64,000 nucleotides of DNA from Gallionella capsiferriformans ES-2 (GTDB taxonomy: Bacteria > Pseudomonadota > Gammaproteobacteria > Burkholderiales > Gallionellaceae), in assembly GCF_000145255.1 (NCBI RefSeq), contig NC_014394.1, positions 186,001 through 250,000 of the forward strand, read 5' to 3'. Under the pieces are notes generated by a model. It was not told where the DNA came from. It was given only the letters and a program-made list of their open reading frames with translations, and made no database searches. Every line of letters starts with the position of its first letter. Positions within the stretch are counted from its first letter, which is position 1. This document shows positions 20,033 to 33,446 of this stretch, one piece after another. A program made the position numbers and the translations under genes.

Positions 20033-20047
20033 TTAACATTGTGTTAA
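20033..20047. promoter_or_regulatory. Inverted repeat upstream of gltB
   Basis: TTAACA-TTG-TGTTAA (6-3-6) about 80 bp before the gltB start, in the divergent interval. Possible regulator-binding site for glutamate synthase expression; family unknown. Confidence 0.3.
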
Positions 20048-20125
20048 AAAAGGATGCAGGCCGCGCCGCATAGCAGGCGTGCTTGTCCGGTTTTAACACC
20101 CAGTTTGATTTGATTGAGGAATGCC

Positions 20126-23100
20126 GTGGTTAACTCTTCTTTGCCGATGCAACAAGGTTTGTATGATCCGCGCCAGGAGCGCGATGCCTGTGGAGTGGGA
20201 TTTGTCGCCCATATCAAGGGTAAAAAAAGCCATGATATGGTTAGCCAGGGGTTGCAAATACTGGAAAACCTGACCCATCGCGGTGCGACCGGTGCTGATC
20301 CGCTGGCCGGCGACGGTGCGGGTATCCTGTTGCAGATTCCCGATGCATTCTTCCGTGTCCAGTGTGCGGCGCGGGGTTTGGCGTTGCCGGAAGTTTATGG
20401 CGTGGGGATGTTGTTTCTGCCGACGGATGTCGCAGCGCGTGCTGCGTGCGAACAGATCATTGCCGATAAAATCGCGGCTGAAGGCCAAATCTTGCTGGGC
20501 TGGCGCGATGTGCCGGTTAATAGCGCGATTCTTGGTGAGAGCGTAAAGCTCGTCGAGCCTACTGTGCGTCAGGTCTTTATCGGTTGTGGCGCAAACTGCA
20601 TCGACACGGACTCCTTCGAGCGTAAACTGTTCGTGATTCGCAAGACGGCTGAACACGCCGTGAATGCGTTGCCCAATGTGCAGGGCTTCTATATTCCTTC
20701 ATTGTCGGCGCGCACGATTGTTTACAAAGGTATGTTGCTGGCAGATCAGGTAGGCAAGTACTATCCGGACCTGCAGGACAGTACGCTGGTCAGCGCGCTG
20801 GCACTGGTGCATCAGCGTTTCTCCACCAATACCTTCCCGAGTTGGGATTTGGCGCATCCGTTTCGCATGATTGCGCACAACGGCGAAATCAACACGGTGC
20901 GTGGTAATGTGAACTGGATGGCGGCGCGCCATGCGGCGATGTCCTCCAAATTGCTGGGCGAAGATCTGGAAAAGCTCTGGCCGCTGATCGTTGATGGTCA
21001 GTCCGATTCGGCCTGTTTCGACAACGCTTTGGAACTTTTGGTTGCTGGTGGCTATTCGTTGCCGCACGCGATGATGTTGCTGATCCCTGAAGCTTGGGCC
21101 GGTAATCCGCTGATGGATGAAGAGCGCCGCGCGTTCTATGAATATCACGCCGCACTGATGGAGCCATGGGATGGCCCTGCCGCTGTTGCCTTTACCGATG
21201 GCAAAATGATCGGTGCAACGCTCGACCGCAATGGTCTGCGTCCTGCCCGCTATCTGATTACCGATGACGATGTGGTGTTGCTCGCGTCTGAAATGGGCGT
21301 TTTGAATATTCCTCAGCACAAGGTTGTCAAAAAATGGCGTTTGCAACCGGGGCGCATGTTCCTGATCGACATGGAGGCGGGTCGTATTATCGACGACAGC
21401 GAACTGAAGACTCAGCTGGCGACGGCCAAACCTTATCGTCAGTGGATCGACGAATCGCGTTTCTTCCTGGGTGACCTGCCTAGCACGGTGAGCGAGGTCA
21501 AGCTTGCCGCATCCTTGCTCGATACGCAGCAGGCGTTTGGCTATTCGCAAGAAGACATCAAGTTTATTCTGGCGCCGATGATCGCTGCCGGTGAAGAGCC
21601 GACCGGTTCCATGGGTACGGATGCCGCGCTGGCGGTGCTGTCGAACAAGAACCGCTCCTTCTTTGATTATTTCCAGCAGTTGTTTGCTCAGGTGACCAAT
21701 CCGCCGATCGATCCGATACGCGAAGAAATCGTCATGTCGCTGACCTCCTTCATCGGTCCTAAACCTAATTTGCTCGGCATCGAGGAAACGGTGCCTTCGT
21801 TGCGCCTGGAAGTGCATCAGCCTGTGTTGTCGAATGACGATATCGCCCGTTTGCGCAATATCGATGCGTTGACGCAAGGCCGCTATCGCTCGCTCGTGCT
21901 GGATATCACTTATCCGGCAACCGAGGGCGCGGCAGGTTGTGAAGCATCCGTGATGGCGCTTTGTGCGGCAGCCGACCGTGCGGTCGCTGACGGCTATAAC
22001 GTGCTGATCCTGTCTGATCGCAGTATGTCGGCTGAACGCGTTGCGATTCCGGCTCTGGTTGCCTGTTCGAAAGTACATCAGCATCTGGTGCGTGAAGGGC
22101 TGCGTACCAGCACGGGGCTTGTTGTTGACACAGGTTCCGCTCGCGAGGTTCATCACTTTGCGCTTCTGGCGGGTTACGGCGCGGAAGCCGTGTGTCCGTG
22201 GCTGGCATTTGAAACCATCATGGCGATGAGCGCAGCGTCTGGCACGGATGCCAAGGAAGCCAAGAAGCGCTTCATCAAGGCGATCGACAAGGGCTTGATG
22301 AAAGTGATGTCCAAGATGGGTATCTCCACCTATCAATCCTACTGCGGCGCGCAGATTTTTGAAGCGATCGGTCTGAATGCCTCCTTCGTTGCGCAATATT
22401 TCACCGGCACGGCAACCCAGATCGAAGGGATTGGTTTGTCAGAAGTCGCTGAAGAAGCGCTGCGTAACCATAAAGATGCGTTTGGCAAAGATCCTGTGTT
22501 GGCGAACGCGCTGGATGCCGGTGGCGAATATGCTTACCGCGTGCGCGGCGAAGAGCACATGTGGACGCCGGATTCCATTGCGAAATTGCAGATGGCAACG
22601 CGTACCAATAATGCGTCTACCTATAAGGAATACGCCAAGCTGATCAACGATCAAAGCACGAAGTTGAAGACTTTGCGCGGATTGTTTGAAATCAAGTCGG
22701 TCGGCGCTTCCGTGCCGCTCGATGAAGTCGATTCTGCTGCATCCATCGTCAAACGTTTCGTGACCGGCGCGATGTCGCTCGGTTCTATTTCGACCGAAGC
22801 GCATACCAATCTCGCGATTGCGATGAACCGCATCGGCGGCAAGTCCAATACCGGTGAGGGGGGTGAGGATGCGGCGCGCTTTGCGGTGCTGAAGGGCGGC
22901 GAGATGCTCTCCGATATCATCGGCAAGAGCCGTATTGAGGCGGATCGCGAGATGCTGGCAGGGGATTCGTTGCGTTCGAAAATCAAGCAGGTTGCATCCG
23001 GTCGTTTCGGTGTAACCGCCGAATATCTGGCCAGTGCCGATCAGATTCAGATCAAAATGGCGCAGGGTGCTAAACCCGGCGAAGGCGGCCAACTGCCCGG

Positions 23101-24784
23101 CCATAAGGTATCTGAATACATCGCCAAGCTGCGTTTCTCAGTGCCGGGTGTTGGCCTGATTTCTCCACCGCCGCATCACGATATTTATTCGATTGAAGAT
23201 CTGGCGCAGCTCATCCACGACCTGAAGAATTCGAATCCATCGGCATCGATTTCGGTCAAGCTGGTGTCCGAAGTGGGCGTGGGGACGGTGGCGGCTGGTG
23301 TGTCGAAGGCTAAGGCTGATCACATCGTCGTGTCGGGTTTTGACGGCGGCACGGGCGCATCACCCTTGTCGTCTATCAAGCATGCGGGTACGCCGTGGGA
23401 ATTGGGTTTGGCGGAAGCGCAGCAAACGCTGGTGTTGAACCAGTTGCGCGGTCGCGTCGCGCTGCAGGTGGATGGTCAGTTGAAAACCGGTCGCGATGTG
23501 TTGATCGGTGCGTTGCTGGGCGCGGATGAGTTCGGTTTTGCCACGGCCCCACTGGTCGTGCAAGGTTGCATCATGATGCGTAAGTGTCACCTCAATACCT
23601 GCCCGGTTGGCGTGGCTACGCAAGACCCTGAGTTGCGCCGCAAATTCACTGGTCAACCTGAACACGTGGTGAATTACTTCTTCTTTGTAGCCGAAGAAGT
23701 GCGCGAATTGATGGCGCAGATGGGGATACGCCGCTTTGTCGATCTGATCGGACGTTCCGATTTGCTGGATGTCAAACACAGCATCGCACACTGGAAGTCG
23801 CAAGGGTTGGATTTTTCCAAGGTATTCCATCAGCCCGCAGTCGCGGCATCAGTGGCGCGTCAGCATGCTGAACAGCAGGATCACGAACTGGACCGTGCGC
23901 TCGACAACACGCTGATTGCCGGTGCCAAGGCGGCCCTTGAGAATCAGGTTGCTGTGGTGATTGAGAGTCCGATCCGTAACGTAAACCGTACGGTCGGCAC
24001 CATGTTGTCGCATCAGGTTGCACGCCGTTACGGTAATGCCGGATTGCCTGCTGATACCATTCGTGTCAACTTCAAGGGGACGGCAGGGCAAAGTTTCGGC
24101 GCATTCCTGTCGCACGGCATTTCGTTTGAATTGCGCGGCGAAGGCAACGACTACGTTGGCAAGGGGCTGTGCGGCGGACGCATCGCGATCATGCCGCCTG
24201 CAGAAGCGAAGCTCGTGGCATCAGAAAACATCATCGTCGGCAATACCGTGTTGTACGGTGCGACCTCGGGCGAATGTTATTTCAACGGCGTGGCGGGTGA
24301 GCGCTTTGCCGTGCGTAACTCGGGTGCCATCGCCGTTGTCGAGGGGCTAGGCGATCACGGCTGCGAGTACATGACCGGTGGTATGGTTATCGTGCTGGGA
24401 CAGACAGGACGAAATTTTGCGGCCGGGATGTCGGGCGGTGTTGCCTATGTGCTGGATGAGACGGGCGATTTTGAGAAACGCTGCAATTTGACCATGGTGG
24501 CACTCGAACCGGTTGAGGAAGAGTTAGCTACGCTGGACAGCACGGATGAGCTGCCGTCGAGTCACGGTCGCGTGCATTTCAATCATTTGAACAAGGCGGA
24601 TGAACATGCGCTGCGCGAACAGATTGAAAAACATCTGCTCTACACCGGCAGCGAGCGCGCAAGGATGGTACTGGAAAATTGGGCAGACTACCTGCCTAAG
24701 TTCACCAAGGTCATGCCGACCGACTATCGCCGCGCATTGCAGGAGCAAGCAGCGGAAAATGTTAAGAATGGGGAGGCTGCATAA
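20126..24784 (+). CDS. gltB: Glutamate synthase (NADPH) large subunit
   Basis: Transfers the glutamine amide nitrogen to 2-oxoglutarate, giving two glutamates; main ammonia assimilation with glutamine synthetase. 1552 residues from a GTG start at 20126 preceded by GAGGA; an ATG at 20147 is the alternative. The Ntn nucleophile Cys22 ([10 protein letters not shown]) follows a 21-residue propeptide. The glutaminase domain is followed by the central domain and the FMN domain ([37 protein letters not shown]). The 3Fe-4S cysteines lie in [17 protein letters not shown] near residue 1150, then the C-terminal beta-helix. Overlaps gltD by one base. Confidence 0.97.
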   Translation: MVNSSLPMQQGLYDPRQERDACGVGFVAHIKGKKSHDMVSQGLQILENLTHRGATGADPLAGDGAGILLQIPDAFFRVQCAARGLALPEVYGVGMLFLPTDVAARAACEQIIADKIAAEGQILLGWRDVPVNSAILGESVKLVEPTVRQVFIGCGANCIDTDSFERKLFVIRKTAEHAVNALPNVQGFYIPSLSARTIVYKGMLLADQVGKYYPDLQDSTLVSALALVHQRFSTNTFPSWDLAHPFRMIAHNGEINTVRGNVNWMAARHAAMSSKLLGEDLEKLWPLIVDGQSDSACFDNALELLVAGGYSLPHAMMLLIPEAWAGNPLMDEERRAFYEYHAALMEPWDGPAAVAFTDGKMIGATLDRNGLRPARYLITDDDVVLLASEMGVLNIPQHKVVKKWRLQPGRMFLIDMEAGRIIDDSELKTQLATAKPYRQWIDESRFFLGDLPSTVSEVKLAASLLDTQQAFGYSQEDIKFILAPMIAAGEEPTGSMGTDAALAVLSNKNRSFFDYFQQLFAQVTNPPIDPIREEIVMSLTSFIGPKPNLLGIEETVPSLRLEVHQPVLSNDDIARLRNIDALTQGRYRSLVLDITYPATEGAAGCEASVMALCAAADRAVADGYNVLILSDRSMSAERVAIPALVACSKVHQHLVREGLRTSTGLVVDTGSAREVHHFALLAGYGAEAVCPWLAFETIMAMSAASGTDAKEAKKRFIKAIDKGLMKVMSKMGISTYQSYCGAQIFEAIGLNASFVAQYFTGTATQIEGIGLSEVAEEALRNHKDAFGKDPVLANALDAGGEYAYRVRGEEHMWTPDSIAKLQMATRTNNASTYKEYAKLINDQSTKLKTLRGLFEIKSVGASVPLDEVDSAASIVKRFVTGAMSLGSISTEAHTNLAIAMNRIGGKSNTGEGGEDAARFAVLKGGEMLSDIIGKSRIEADREMLAGDSLRSKIKQVASGRFGVTAEYLASADQIQIKMAQGAKPGEGGQLPGHKVSEYIAKLRFSVPGVGLISPPPHHDIYSIEDLAQLIHDLKNSNPSASISVKLVSEVGVGTVAAGVSKAKADHIVVSGFDGGTGASPLSSIKHAGTPWELGLAEAQQTLVLNQLRGRVALQVDGQLKTGRDVLIGALLGADEFGFATAPLVVQGCIMMRKCHLNTCPVGVATQDPELRRKFTGQPEHVVNYFFFVAEEVRELMAQMGIRRFVDLIGRSDLLDVKHSIAHWKSQGLDFSKVFHQPAVAASVARQHAEQQDHELDRALDNTLIAGAKAALENQVAVVIESPIRNVNRTVGTMLSHQVARRYGNAGLPADTIRVNFKGTAGQSFGAFLSHGISFELRGEGNDYVGKGLCGGRIAIMPPAEAKLVASENIIVGNTVLYGATSGECYFNGVAGERFAVRNSGAIAVVEGLGDHGCEYMTGGMVIVLGQTGRNFAAGMSGGVAYVLDETGDFEKRCNLTMVALEPVEEELATLDSTDELPSSHGRVHFNHLNKADEHALREQIEKHLLYTGSERARMVLENWADYLPKFTKVMPTDYRRALQEQAAENVKNGEAA

Positions 24785-26238
24785 TGGGTAAGCCAACGGG
24801 TTTTATGGAGTTCGACCGTCTGTCAGAGGCAAGCTTGCCGGTGGCTGACCGACTCGCGAACTACAATGAGTTTGTGTTGCATTTGACCGACGATCAGGCC
24901 AAGACGCAAGGTGCGCGCTGCATGGATTGCGGCGTGCCGTTTTGTACTTCGGGTTGCCCGGTCAACAACATTATTCCTGACTGGAATGATCTGGTGTTTC
25001 GCGGTAACTGGCGTGCGGCGCTCGATGTGCTGCATTCAACCAACAACTTCCCTGAATTTACCGGACGTCTGTGTCCCGCGCCTTGCGAAGCGGCCTGTAC
25101 ACTGAATATCAATAATGATGCGGTGGGTATCAAGTCCATCGAGCATGCGATTATCGATAAAGGTTGGGAAAATGGCTGGGTCGTGCCTCAAGTGCCGGCT
25201 CAGAAAACGGGCAAAAAAGTAGCGGTGGTCGGTTCTGGCCCCGCCGGTATGGCCTGCGCGCAACAGCTGGCACGTGCCGGTCACGATGTAACGGTGTTCG
25301 AGAAAAACAGCCGCATTGGTGGCTTGATGCGTTACGGTATTCCTGATTTCAAGATGGAAAAATCGCACATCGACCGCCGTGTTGCTCAGATGGAAGCGGA
25401 GGGGGTCACATTTAAAACTTCGACGTTTATCGGCTCCGAGTGCGAGGCAGGCGTCAATAACATGGCCGTTGCGACGATTTCCCCTGAAGCGCTGCTCGCT
25501 CAATTCGATGCGGTGGTTTTGTCGGGTGGTGCTGAAACGCCGCGTGATTTACCGGTTCCAGGACGTGAACTGTCTGGAATTTATAACGCGATGCAGTTTT
25601 TACCGCAGCAAAATCGTGTCAATGCAGGGGATGTCTTGCCGGAACAGCTTCGCGCCACTGGAAAACATGTGGTCGTGATTGGTGGCGGTGATACCGGTTC
25701 CGATTGTGTCGGTACTTCGAATCGTCACGGCGCACTGTCTGTCACGCAGATCGAAGTAATGCCGCGTGCGCCTGAGCAGGAAAACAAACCCCTAACCTGG
25801 CCTAACTGGCCGTTGAAGCTGCGCACCTCGAGCTCGCACGAAGAAGGTTGCAATCGCGACTGGGCGATCGCTACTAAGGAATTCGTTGGTAGCAACGGTA
25901 AGCTTGAAAAGATACGCGCAGTACGCGTTGAATGGCAGGCGGGAAAAATGATTGAGATTGCCAGCAGCGAATTCGAACTCAAAGCCGATCTGGTATTTCT
26001 GGCGATGGGTTTTGTCAGTCCGGTGCAAAAAGTGTTGGAAGCGTTCGGCGTTGAGAAAGATGCTCGCGGCAATATCAAAGCTAATACCGATGATTACCGT
26101 ACCAGTGTGGAGCGCGTATTCACGGCGGGCGATATGCGTCGTGGTCAGTCATTGATAGTCTGGGCGATACGCGAAGGCCGTCAGTGCGCACGTTCTGTTG
26201 ATGAATTCCTGATGGGATCGTCAGTTTTACCGCGTTAA
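24784..26238 (+). CDS. gltD: Glutamate synthase small subunit
   Basis: Electron-input subunit that oxidises NADPH and passes electrons to GltB. 484 residues. N-terminal Fe-S cysteines in [17 protein letters not shown] and [15 protein letters not shown]-binding [19 protein letters not shown] near residue 148; NADPH-binding [12 protein letters not shown] near 300; C-terminal [17 protein letters not shown]. The ATG shares its A with the gltB stop, so synthesis of the two subunits is coupled. Confidence 0.97.
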   Translation: MGKPTGFMEFDRLSEASLPVADRLANYNEFVLHLTDDQAKTQGARCMDCGVPFCTSGCPVNNIIPDWNDLVFRGNWRAALDVLHSTNNFPEFTGRLCPAPCEAACTLNINNDAVGIKSIEHAIIDKGWENGWVVPQVPAQKTGKKVAVVGSGPAGMACAQQLARAGHDVTVFEKNSRIGGLMRYGIPDFKMEKSHIDRRVAQMEAEGVTFKTSTFIGSECEAGVNNMAVATISPEALLAQFDAVVLSGGAETPRDLPVPGRELSGIYNAMQFLPQQNRVNAGDVLPEQLRATGKHVVVIGGGDTGSDCVGTSNRHGALSVTQIEVMPRAPEQENKPLTWPNWPLKLRTSSSHEEGCNRDWAIATKEFVGSNGKLEKIRAVRVEWQAGKMIEIASSEFELKADLVFLAMGFVSPVQKVLEAFGVEKDARGNIKANTDDYRTSVERVFTAGDMRRGQSLIVWAIREGRQCARSVDEFLMGSSVLPR

Positions 26239-26243
26239 AAAGT

Positions 26244-26259
26244 GCGGGATTCGTCCCGC
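26244..26259 (+). other. UUCG-loop hairpin between gltD and hemE
   Basis: GCGGGA-TTCG-TCCCGC immediately after the gltD stop, with no T-run. A stable tetraloop hairpin of this kind often protects the mRNA 3' end or marks a weak terminator. hemE begins 28 bp downstream. Confidence 0.5.
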
Positions 26260-26287
26260 TCGATGAATACGAACTAAAGGCCATTAA

Positions 26288-27352
26288 ATGAATTTCAAGT
26301 TAAAGAATGACACGTTTCTGCGCGCTTTGCTGCGCCAGCCTACTGAATACACGCCGTTATGGATGATGCGTCAGGCAGGTCGTTTTCTGCCTGAGTACCG
26401 TGCAACGCGCGCACGTGCTGGCAGCTTTCTGGGTCTGTGCAAGAATCCTGATTTTGCGACCGAAGTAACCATGCAGCCACTGGATCGCTATCCGCTCGAT
26501 GCGGCAATTTTGTTCTCCGATATTCTGACTGTGCCCGATGCGATGGGACTGGGGTTGTACTTTGCTGATGGCGAGGGCCCTAAATTTGAGCGTCCCCTGC
26601 GCGATGAAGCGGCGATTATGGCGTTACAAGTGCCGGATATCGATAAAACTCTGCGTTATGTAACTGACGCGGTCTCACAGATTCGCAAGACGCTCGACGG
26701 TCGCGTGCCGTTGATCGGTTTTTCCGGTAGTCCATTCACTTTGTCATGCTACATGGTTGAAGGCGGTGGCAGCGATGATTACGCACGCGTGAAAACCCTG
26801 ATGTACAACGAGCCTAAATTGATGCATCACATTCTGGAAGTTACGACCCAGGCCGTGATTGCCTATTTGAATGCGCAGATCGAAGCGGGCGCCCAGGCCG
26901 TGATGATCTTCGATTCGTGGGGCGGTGTATTGTCGCATTCCGCCTACCATGAGTTTTCGCTTCCTTATACACAACGAATCGTGGAAGGTCTGATCAAGGA
27001 AAAAGACGGCGTGCGTATTCCGAATGTCGTATTCACCAAAGGTGGCGGACTGTGGATCGACAGCATTGCCGCGACGGGTTGCGATGCGATCGGCCTGGAC
27101 TGGACGATGGATATCGGTGTTGCACGTCAGAAGGTGGGCAATAAAGTCGCGCTGCAGGGCAATCTTGATCCGGCAGTTCTGTTTGCAAATCCTAATGCGA
27201 TTCGCAACGAAGTAGAGAAAGTGCTGAGCAGCTACGGTTACGGTAGCGGTCATGTATTTAATCTGGGTCATGGGATTTCGCAGCATACCAACCCTGAGCA
27301 TGTTGCAGCGATGGTGGCAGCCGTGCATGAGCTGAGCCGAAAATACCACTAG
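26288..27352 (+). CDS. hemE: Uroporphyrinogen decarboxylase
   Basis: Decarboxylates the four acetate side chains of uroporphyrinogen III in haem biosynthesis; needs no cofactor. 354 residues, the normal length. Signatures [16 protein letters not shown] (about 22-37) and [16 protein letters not shown] (about 143-158) are intact; the catalytic Asp lies in [15 protein letters not shown]. The ATG has AAAGG upstream. It is monocistronic or read through from gltBD, and is followed by a long hairpin. Confidence 0.97.
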   Translation: MNFKLKNDTFLRALLRQPTEYTPLWMMRQAGRFLPEYRATRARAGSFLGLCKNPDFATEVTMQPLDRYPLDAAILFSDILTVPDAMGLGLYFADGEGPKFERPLRDEAAIMALQVPDIDKTLRYVTDAVSQIRKTLDGRVPLIGFSGSPFTLSCYMVEGGGSDDYARVKTLMYNEPKLMHHILEVTTQAVIAYLNAQIEAGAQAVMIFDSWGGVLSHSAYHEFSLPYTQRIVEGLIKEKDGVRIPNVVFTKGGGLWIDSIAATGCDAIGLDWTMDIGVARQKVGNKVALQGNLDPAVLFANPNAIRNEVEKVLSSYGYGSGHVFNLGHGISQHTNPEHVAAMVAAVHELSRKYH

Positions 27353-27370
27353 TTATAGAGGCAGAGCGTT

Positions 27371-27413
27371 GAAAGCAAAGAACCGCAGGTGACCCCTGCG
27401 GTTCTTTGCTTTC
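27371..27413. terminator. Perfect 19-bp hairpin after hemE
   Basis: 27371-27389 pairs without mismatch with 27395-27413; loop TGACC. There is no following T-run on the plus strand (TTTC then GCGG), so it is either an unusual terminator or a transcript-end stabiliser. It separates hemE from the rRNA promoter region. Confidence 0.65.
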
Positions 27414-27488
27414 GCGGATGCAGTTTGAATAGAAGATGTCCGAAAAAATAGGTTTCTTGCGATATTTCAATAATATTACCGAAAAGAG

Positions 27489-27516
27489 TTGACGTGGTAT
27501 TTTAAGTGCCTATAAT
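27489..27516 (+). promoter_or_regulatory. rRNA operon promoter P1
   Basis: TTGACG (27489-27494), 16 bp spacer, TATAAT (27511-27516), then a GC-rich discriminator GCGCACCTCTTC. First of three near-identical sigma-70 promoters ahead of the rRNA genes. Confidence 0.85.
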
Positions 27517-27645
27517 GCGCACCTCTTCACCGGAACAGTGGTTGAAACGAGGCGGATCTGGAAGCGGAAAAGTCTTAATAATCAATAAAATGATTGCGTT
27601 TCCTGATGTTTTTGGTGAGGTTGAAATAAAGGTGTGAAGATTTAG

Positions 27646-27673
27646 TTGACAATGTGTTTTTAGTCTCTATAAT
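27646..27673 (+). promoter_or_regulatory. rRNA operon promoter P2
   Basis: TTGACA (27646-27651), 16 bp spacer, TATAAT (27668-27673), discriminator GCGCACCTCTTC as in P1. 157 bp after P1, with conserved downstream sequence (GGAAC...TTGAAACGA), showing it arose by duplication. Confidence 0.9.
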
Positions 27674-27797
27674 GCGCACCTCTTCAACGGAACGAGGTTT
27701 GAAACGAAGCGTAAGGGGTAGCCTGAAATGCTTAAAGATCAGAGGGTTGATTGAGTTTCGCCGGTTTAGTTGAGAAATAAAAGATTTCAAAATGTAG

Positions 27798-27825
27798 TTG
27801 ACAATAAGTTTTAAGTCTCTATAAT
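27798..27825 (+). promoter_or_regulatory. rRNA operon promoter P3
   Basis: TTGACA (27798-27803), 16 bp spacer, TATAAT (27820-27825), discriminator GCTGACCTCTTC. Promoter closest to the 16S gene; boxA follows 25 bp downstream. Confidence 0.9.
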
Positions 27826-27850
27826 GCTGACCTCTTCGCTGCAAAGCGAA

Positions 27851-27862
27851 CGCTCTTTAAAA
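27851..27862 (+). promoter_or_regulatory. boxA antitermination site, leader
   Basis: CGCTCTTTAAAA matches the rRNA boxA element (consensus close to TGCTCTTTAACA) bound by NusB/NusE to prevent Rho termination in untranslated rRNA. Confidence 0.75.
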
Positions 27863-27866
27863 ACAT

Positions 27867-27891
27867 AAATTAAACAATCGACGAGTGTAGG
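27867..27891 (+). other. 16S processing stem, 5' arm
   Basis: 25 bases that pair with 29601-29625 with a single mismatch, enclosing the whole 16S gene. This is the expected RNase III processing stalk. The rest of the leader to 28041 shows no gene. Confidence 0.85.
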
Positions 27892-28041
27892 TGCTTGATT
27901 TTTGGTAGTTATCGGCTTCTTATGGAGCTTAAAAAGATAACGACTTTAAAATATAGTAGTGCTTACGCAAAGTCGAAAAAAATCATGTTATGTGATTTTC
28001 TTTGAGTAAGATCGGTTCAGCAGTGAACCAAAACAGGTATT

Positions 28042-29580
<1,539 letters not shown>

Positions 29581-29600
29581 GAGAATCCGGAAATTGAGTG

Positions 29601-29625
29601 CCTACACTCATCGATTGTTTAATTT
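29601..29625 (+). other. 16S processing stem, 3' arm
   Basis: Pairs with 27867-27891 (24 of 25 positions). Lies between the 16S 3' end and tRNA-Ile. Confidence 0.85.
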
Positions 29626-29638
29626 AAGAGTATTACCT

Positions 29639-29715
29639 GGGTCTGTAGCTCAGCTGGTTAGAGCACTGTGTTGATAACGCAGGGGTCGTTGGTTCGAGTC
29701 CAACTAGACCCACCA
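29639..29715 (+). tRNA. ileT: tRNA-Ile (GAT)
   Basis: 77 nt including encoded CCA. Acceptor GGGTCTG pairs with TAGACCC (one G-T wobble); D-loop GCTCAGCTGGTTAGAGC; anticodon loop TTGATAA gives GAT; T-arm GGTTCGAGTCC. Standard place in the 16S-23S spacer. Confidence 0.97.
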
Positions 29716-29733
29716 GTTAGAAATAGTTTTGCC

Positions 29734-29809
29734 GGGGGTTTAGCTCAGCTGGGAGAGCACCTGCTTTGCAAGCAGGGGGTCAACGGTTCGATCCCGTTAA
29801 CCTCCACCA
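29734..29809 (+). tRNA. alaT: tRNA-Ala (TGC)
   Basis: 76 nt including encoded CCA. Acceptor GGGGGTT/AACCTCC with one G-T pair; anticodon loop TTTGCAA gives TGC; T-arm GGTTCGATCCC. Follows tRNA-Ile by 18 bp, the usual pair in betaproteobacterial spacers. Confidence 0.97.
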
Positions 29810-29898
29810 TTAACTGAGAAGTAGTGGTGGTAGTAAGAAGTTGCAAGAACCCATATTTAAACCTTTAGGGTTTCGATATTGGCTTTTGCCGATAAGAT

Positions 29899-29911
29899 GT
29901 TCTTTAAAAAT
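29899..29911 (+). promoter_or_regulatory. boxA-like site before 23S
   Basis: TGTTCTTTAAAAA, a boxA-type antitermination element in the 339-bp interval between tRNA-Ala and 23S. The same interval (29810-30148) holds the 5' arm of the 23S stalk and no gene. Confidence 0.7.
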
Positions 29912-29912
29912 T

Positions 29913-29926
29913 TGGAAGAAGTAAAG
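29913..29926 (+). other. 23S processing stem, 5' arm
   Basis: 14 bases perfectly complementary to 33110-33123 on the far side of the 23S gene, extendable past a mismatch. Expected RNase III stalk. Confidence 0.8.
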
Positions 29927-30148
29927 AAGTGATTCATGTATGAGTCAGGTTGGTTAACTCCATTCTTATGATTACATGTTTAACTTAAATGGGTTTTTGA
30001 TTGTATCAAGACATTCCGTGATTAGTCATCATGGTTTGTACACAAACCTTTGCGAAATCAGATCCTTAAATCAATCTGATGTAACGAAGATTTAAATTGC
30101 GAAACATATATAACGCCTTAGTGGCAACACTGAGGACTTAACGTTATA

Positions 30149-33045
<2,897 letters not shown>

Positions 33046-33109
33046 ATAACATTAAGTAGGGCTGATAAAACGGTCTTATATATGTAACGCAAGTACAATC
33101 AAAGACTTA

Positions 33110-33123
33110 CTTTACTTCTTCCA
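33110..33123 (+). other. 23S processing stem, 3' arm
   Basis: Perfect complement of 29913-29926; lies in the 23S-5S spacer. Confidence 0.8.
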
Positions 33124-33209
33124 GATAATGTTTCTTGAAACCATGTATAATGGCGGCAAGAAACAACAAACATAGTGGTTTGCAGAACATCGCAAACGAC
33201 TTACCAGTT

Positions 33210-33326
33210 TGTCTGACGACCATAGCGAGTTGGTCCCACTCCTTCCCATCCCGAACAGGACAGTGAAACGACTCCGCGCCAATGATAGTGTGGATTACCC
33301 ATGTGAAAGTAGGTCATCGTCAGACT
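33210..33326 (+). rRNA. rrf: 5S ribosomal RNA
   Basis: About 117 nt. The ends GTCTGACGA and TCGTCAGAC form the terminal stem. Internal CCCATCCCGAACAGGACAGTGAAACG is shown in part by CCCGAACAGG and TGAAACG, and AAAGTAGGTCATCG near the 3' end. Ends approximate by one or two bases. Confidence 0.95.
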
Positions 33327-33338
33327 CCTTATATGCAT

Positions 33339-33366
33339 AACCCCCTCCGGAAACGGCGGGGGTTTT
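33339..33366 (+). terminator. rRNA operon terminator
   Basis: AACCCCC-T-CCG, loop GAAA, CGG-C-GGGGGTT followed by TTT: an 11-bp stem with one mismatch and a T-run, 13 bp after 5S. Confidence 0.9.
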
Positions 33367-33446
33367 TGCTTTGTACTGTTAAATTTCAATCGGTATTAGA
33401 TCACTGAGTCTGAGATAATCCCGCTAACTCCTGTGCCTGAATAGAA

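Noticed and set aside
20699..22396. 565-codon minus-strand ORF within gltB
   Set aside because: Antisense to well-conserved gltB, rich in His/Arg/Gln as expected for a shadow frame of GC-biased codons.
27353..28041. Small ORFs in the rRNA leader, such as 27575-27844 on the minus strand
   Set aside because: Cover the promoter repeats P2-P3 and leader; no ribosome site.
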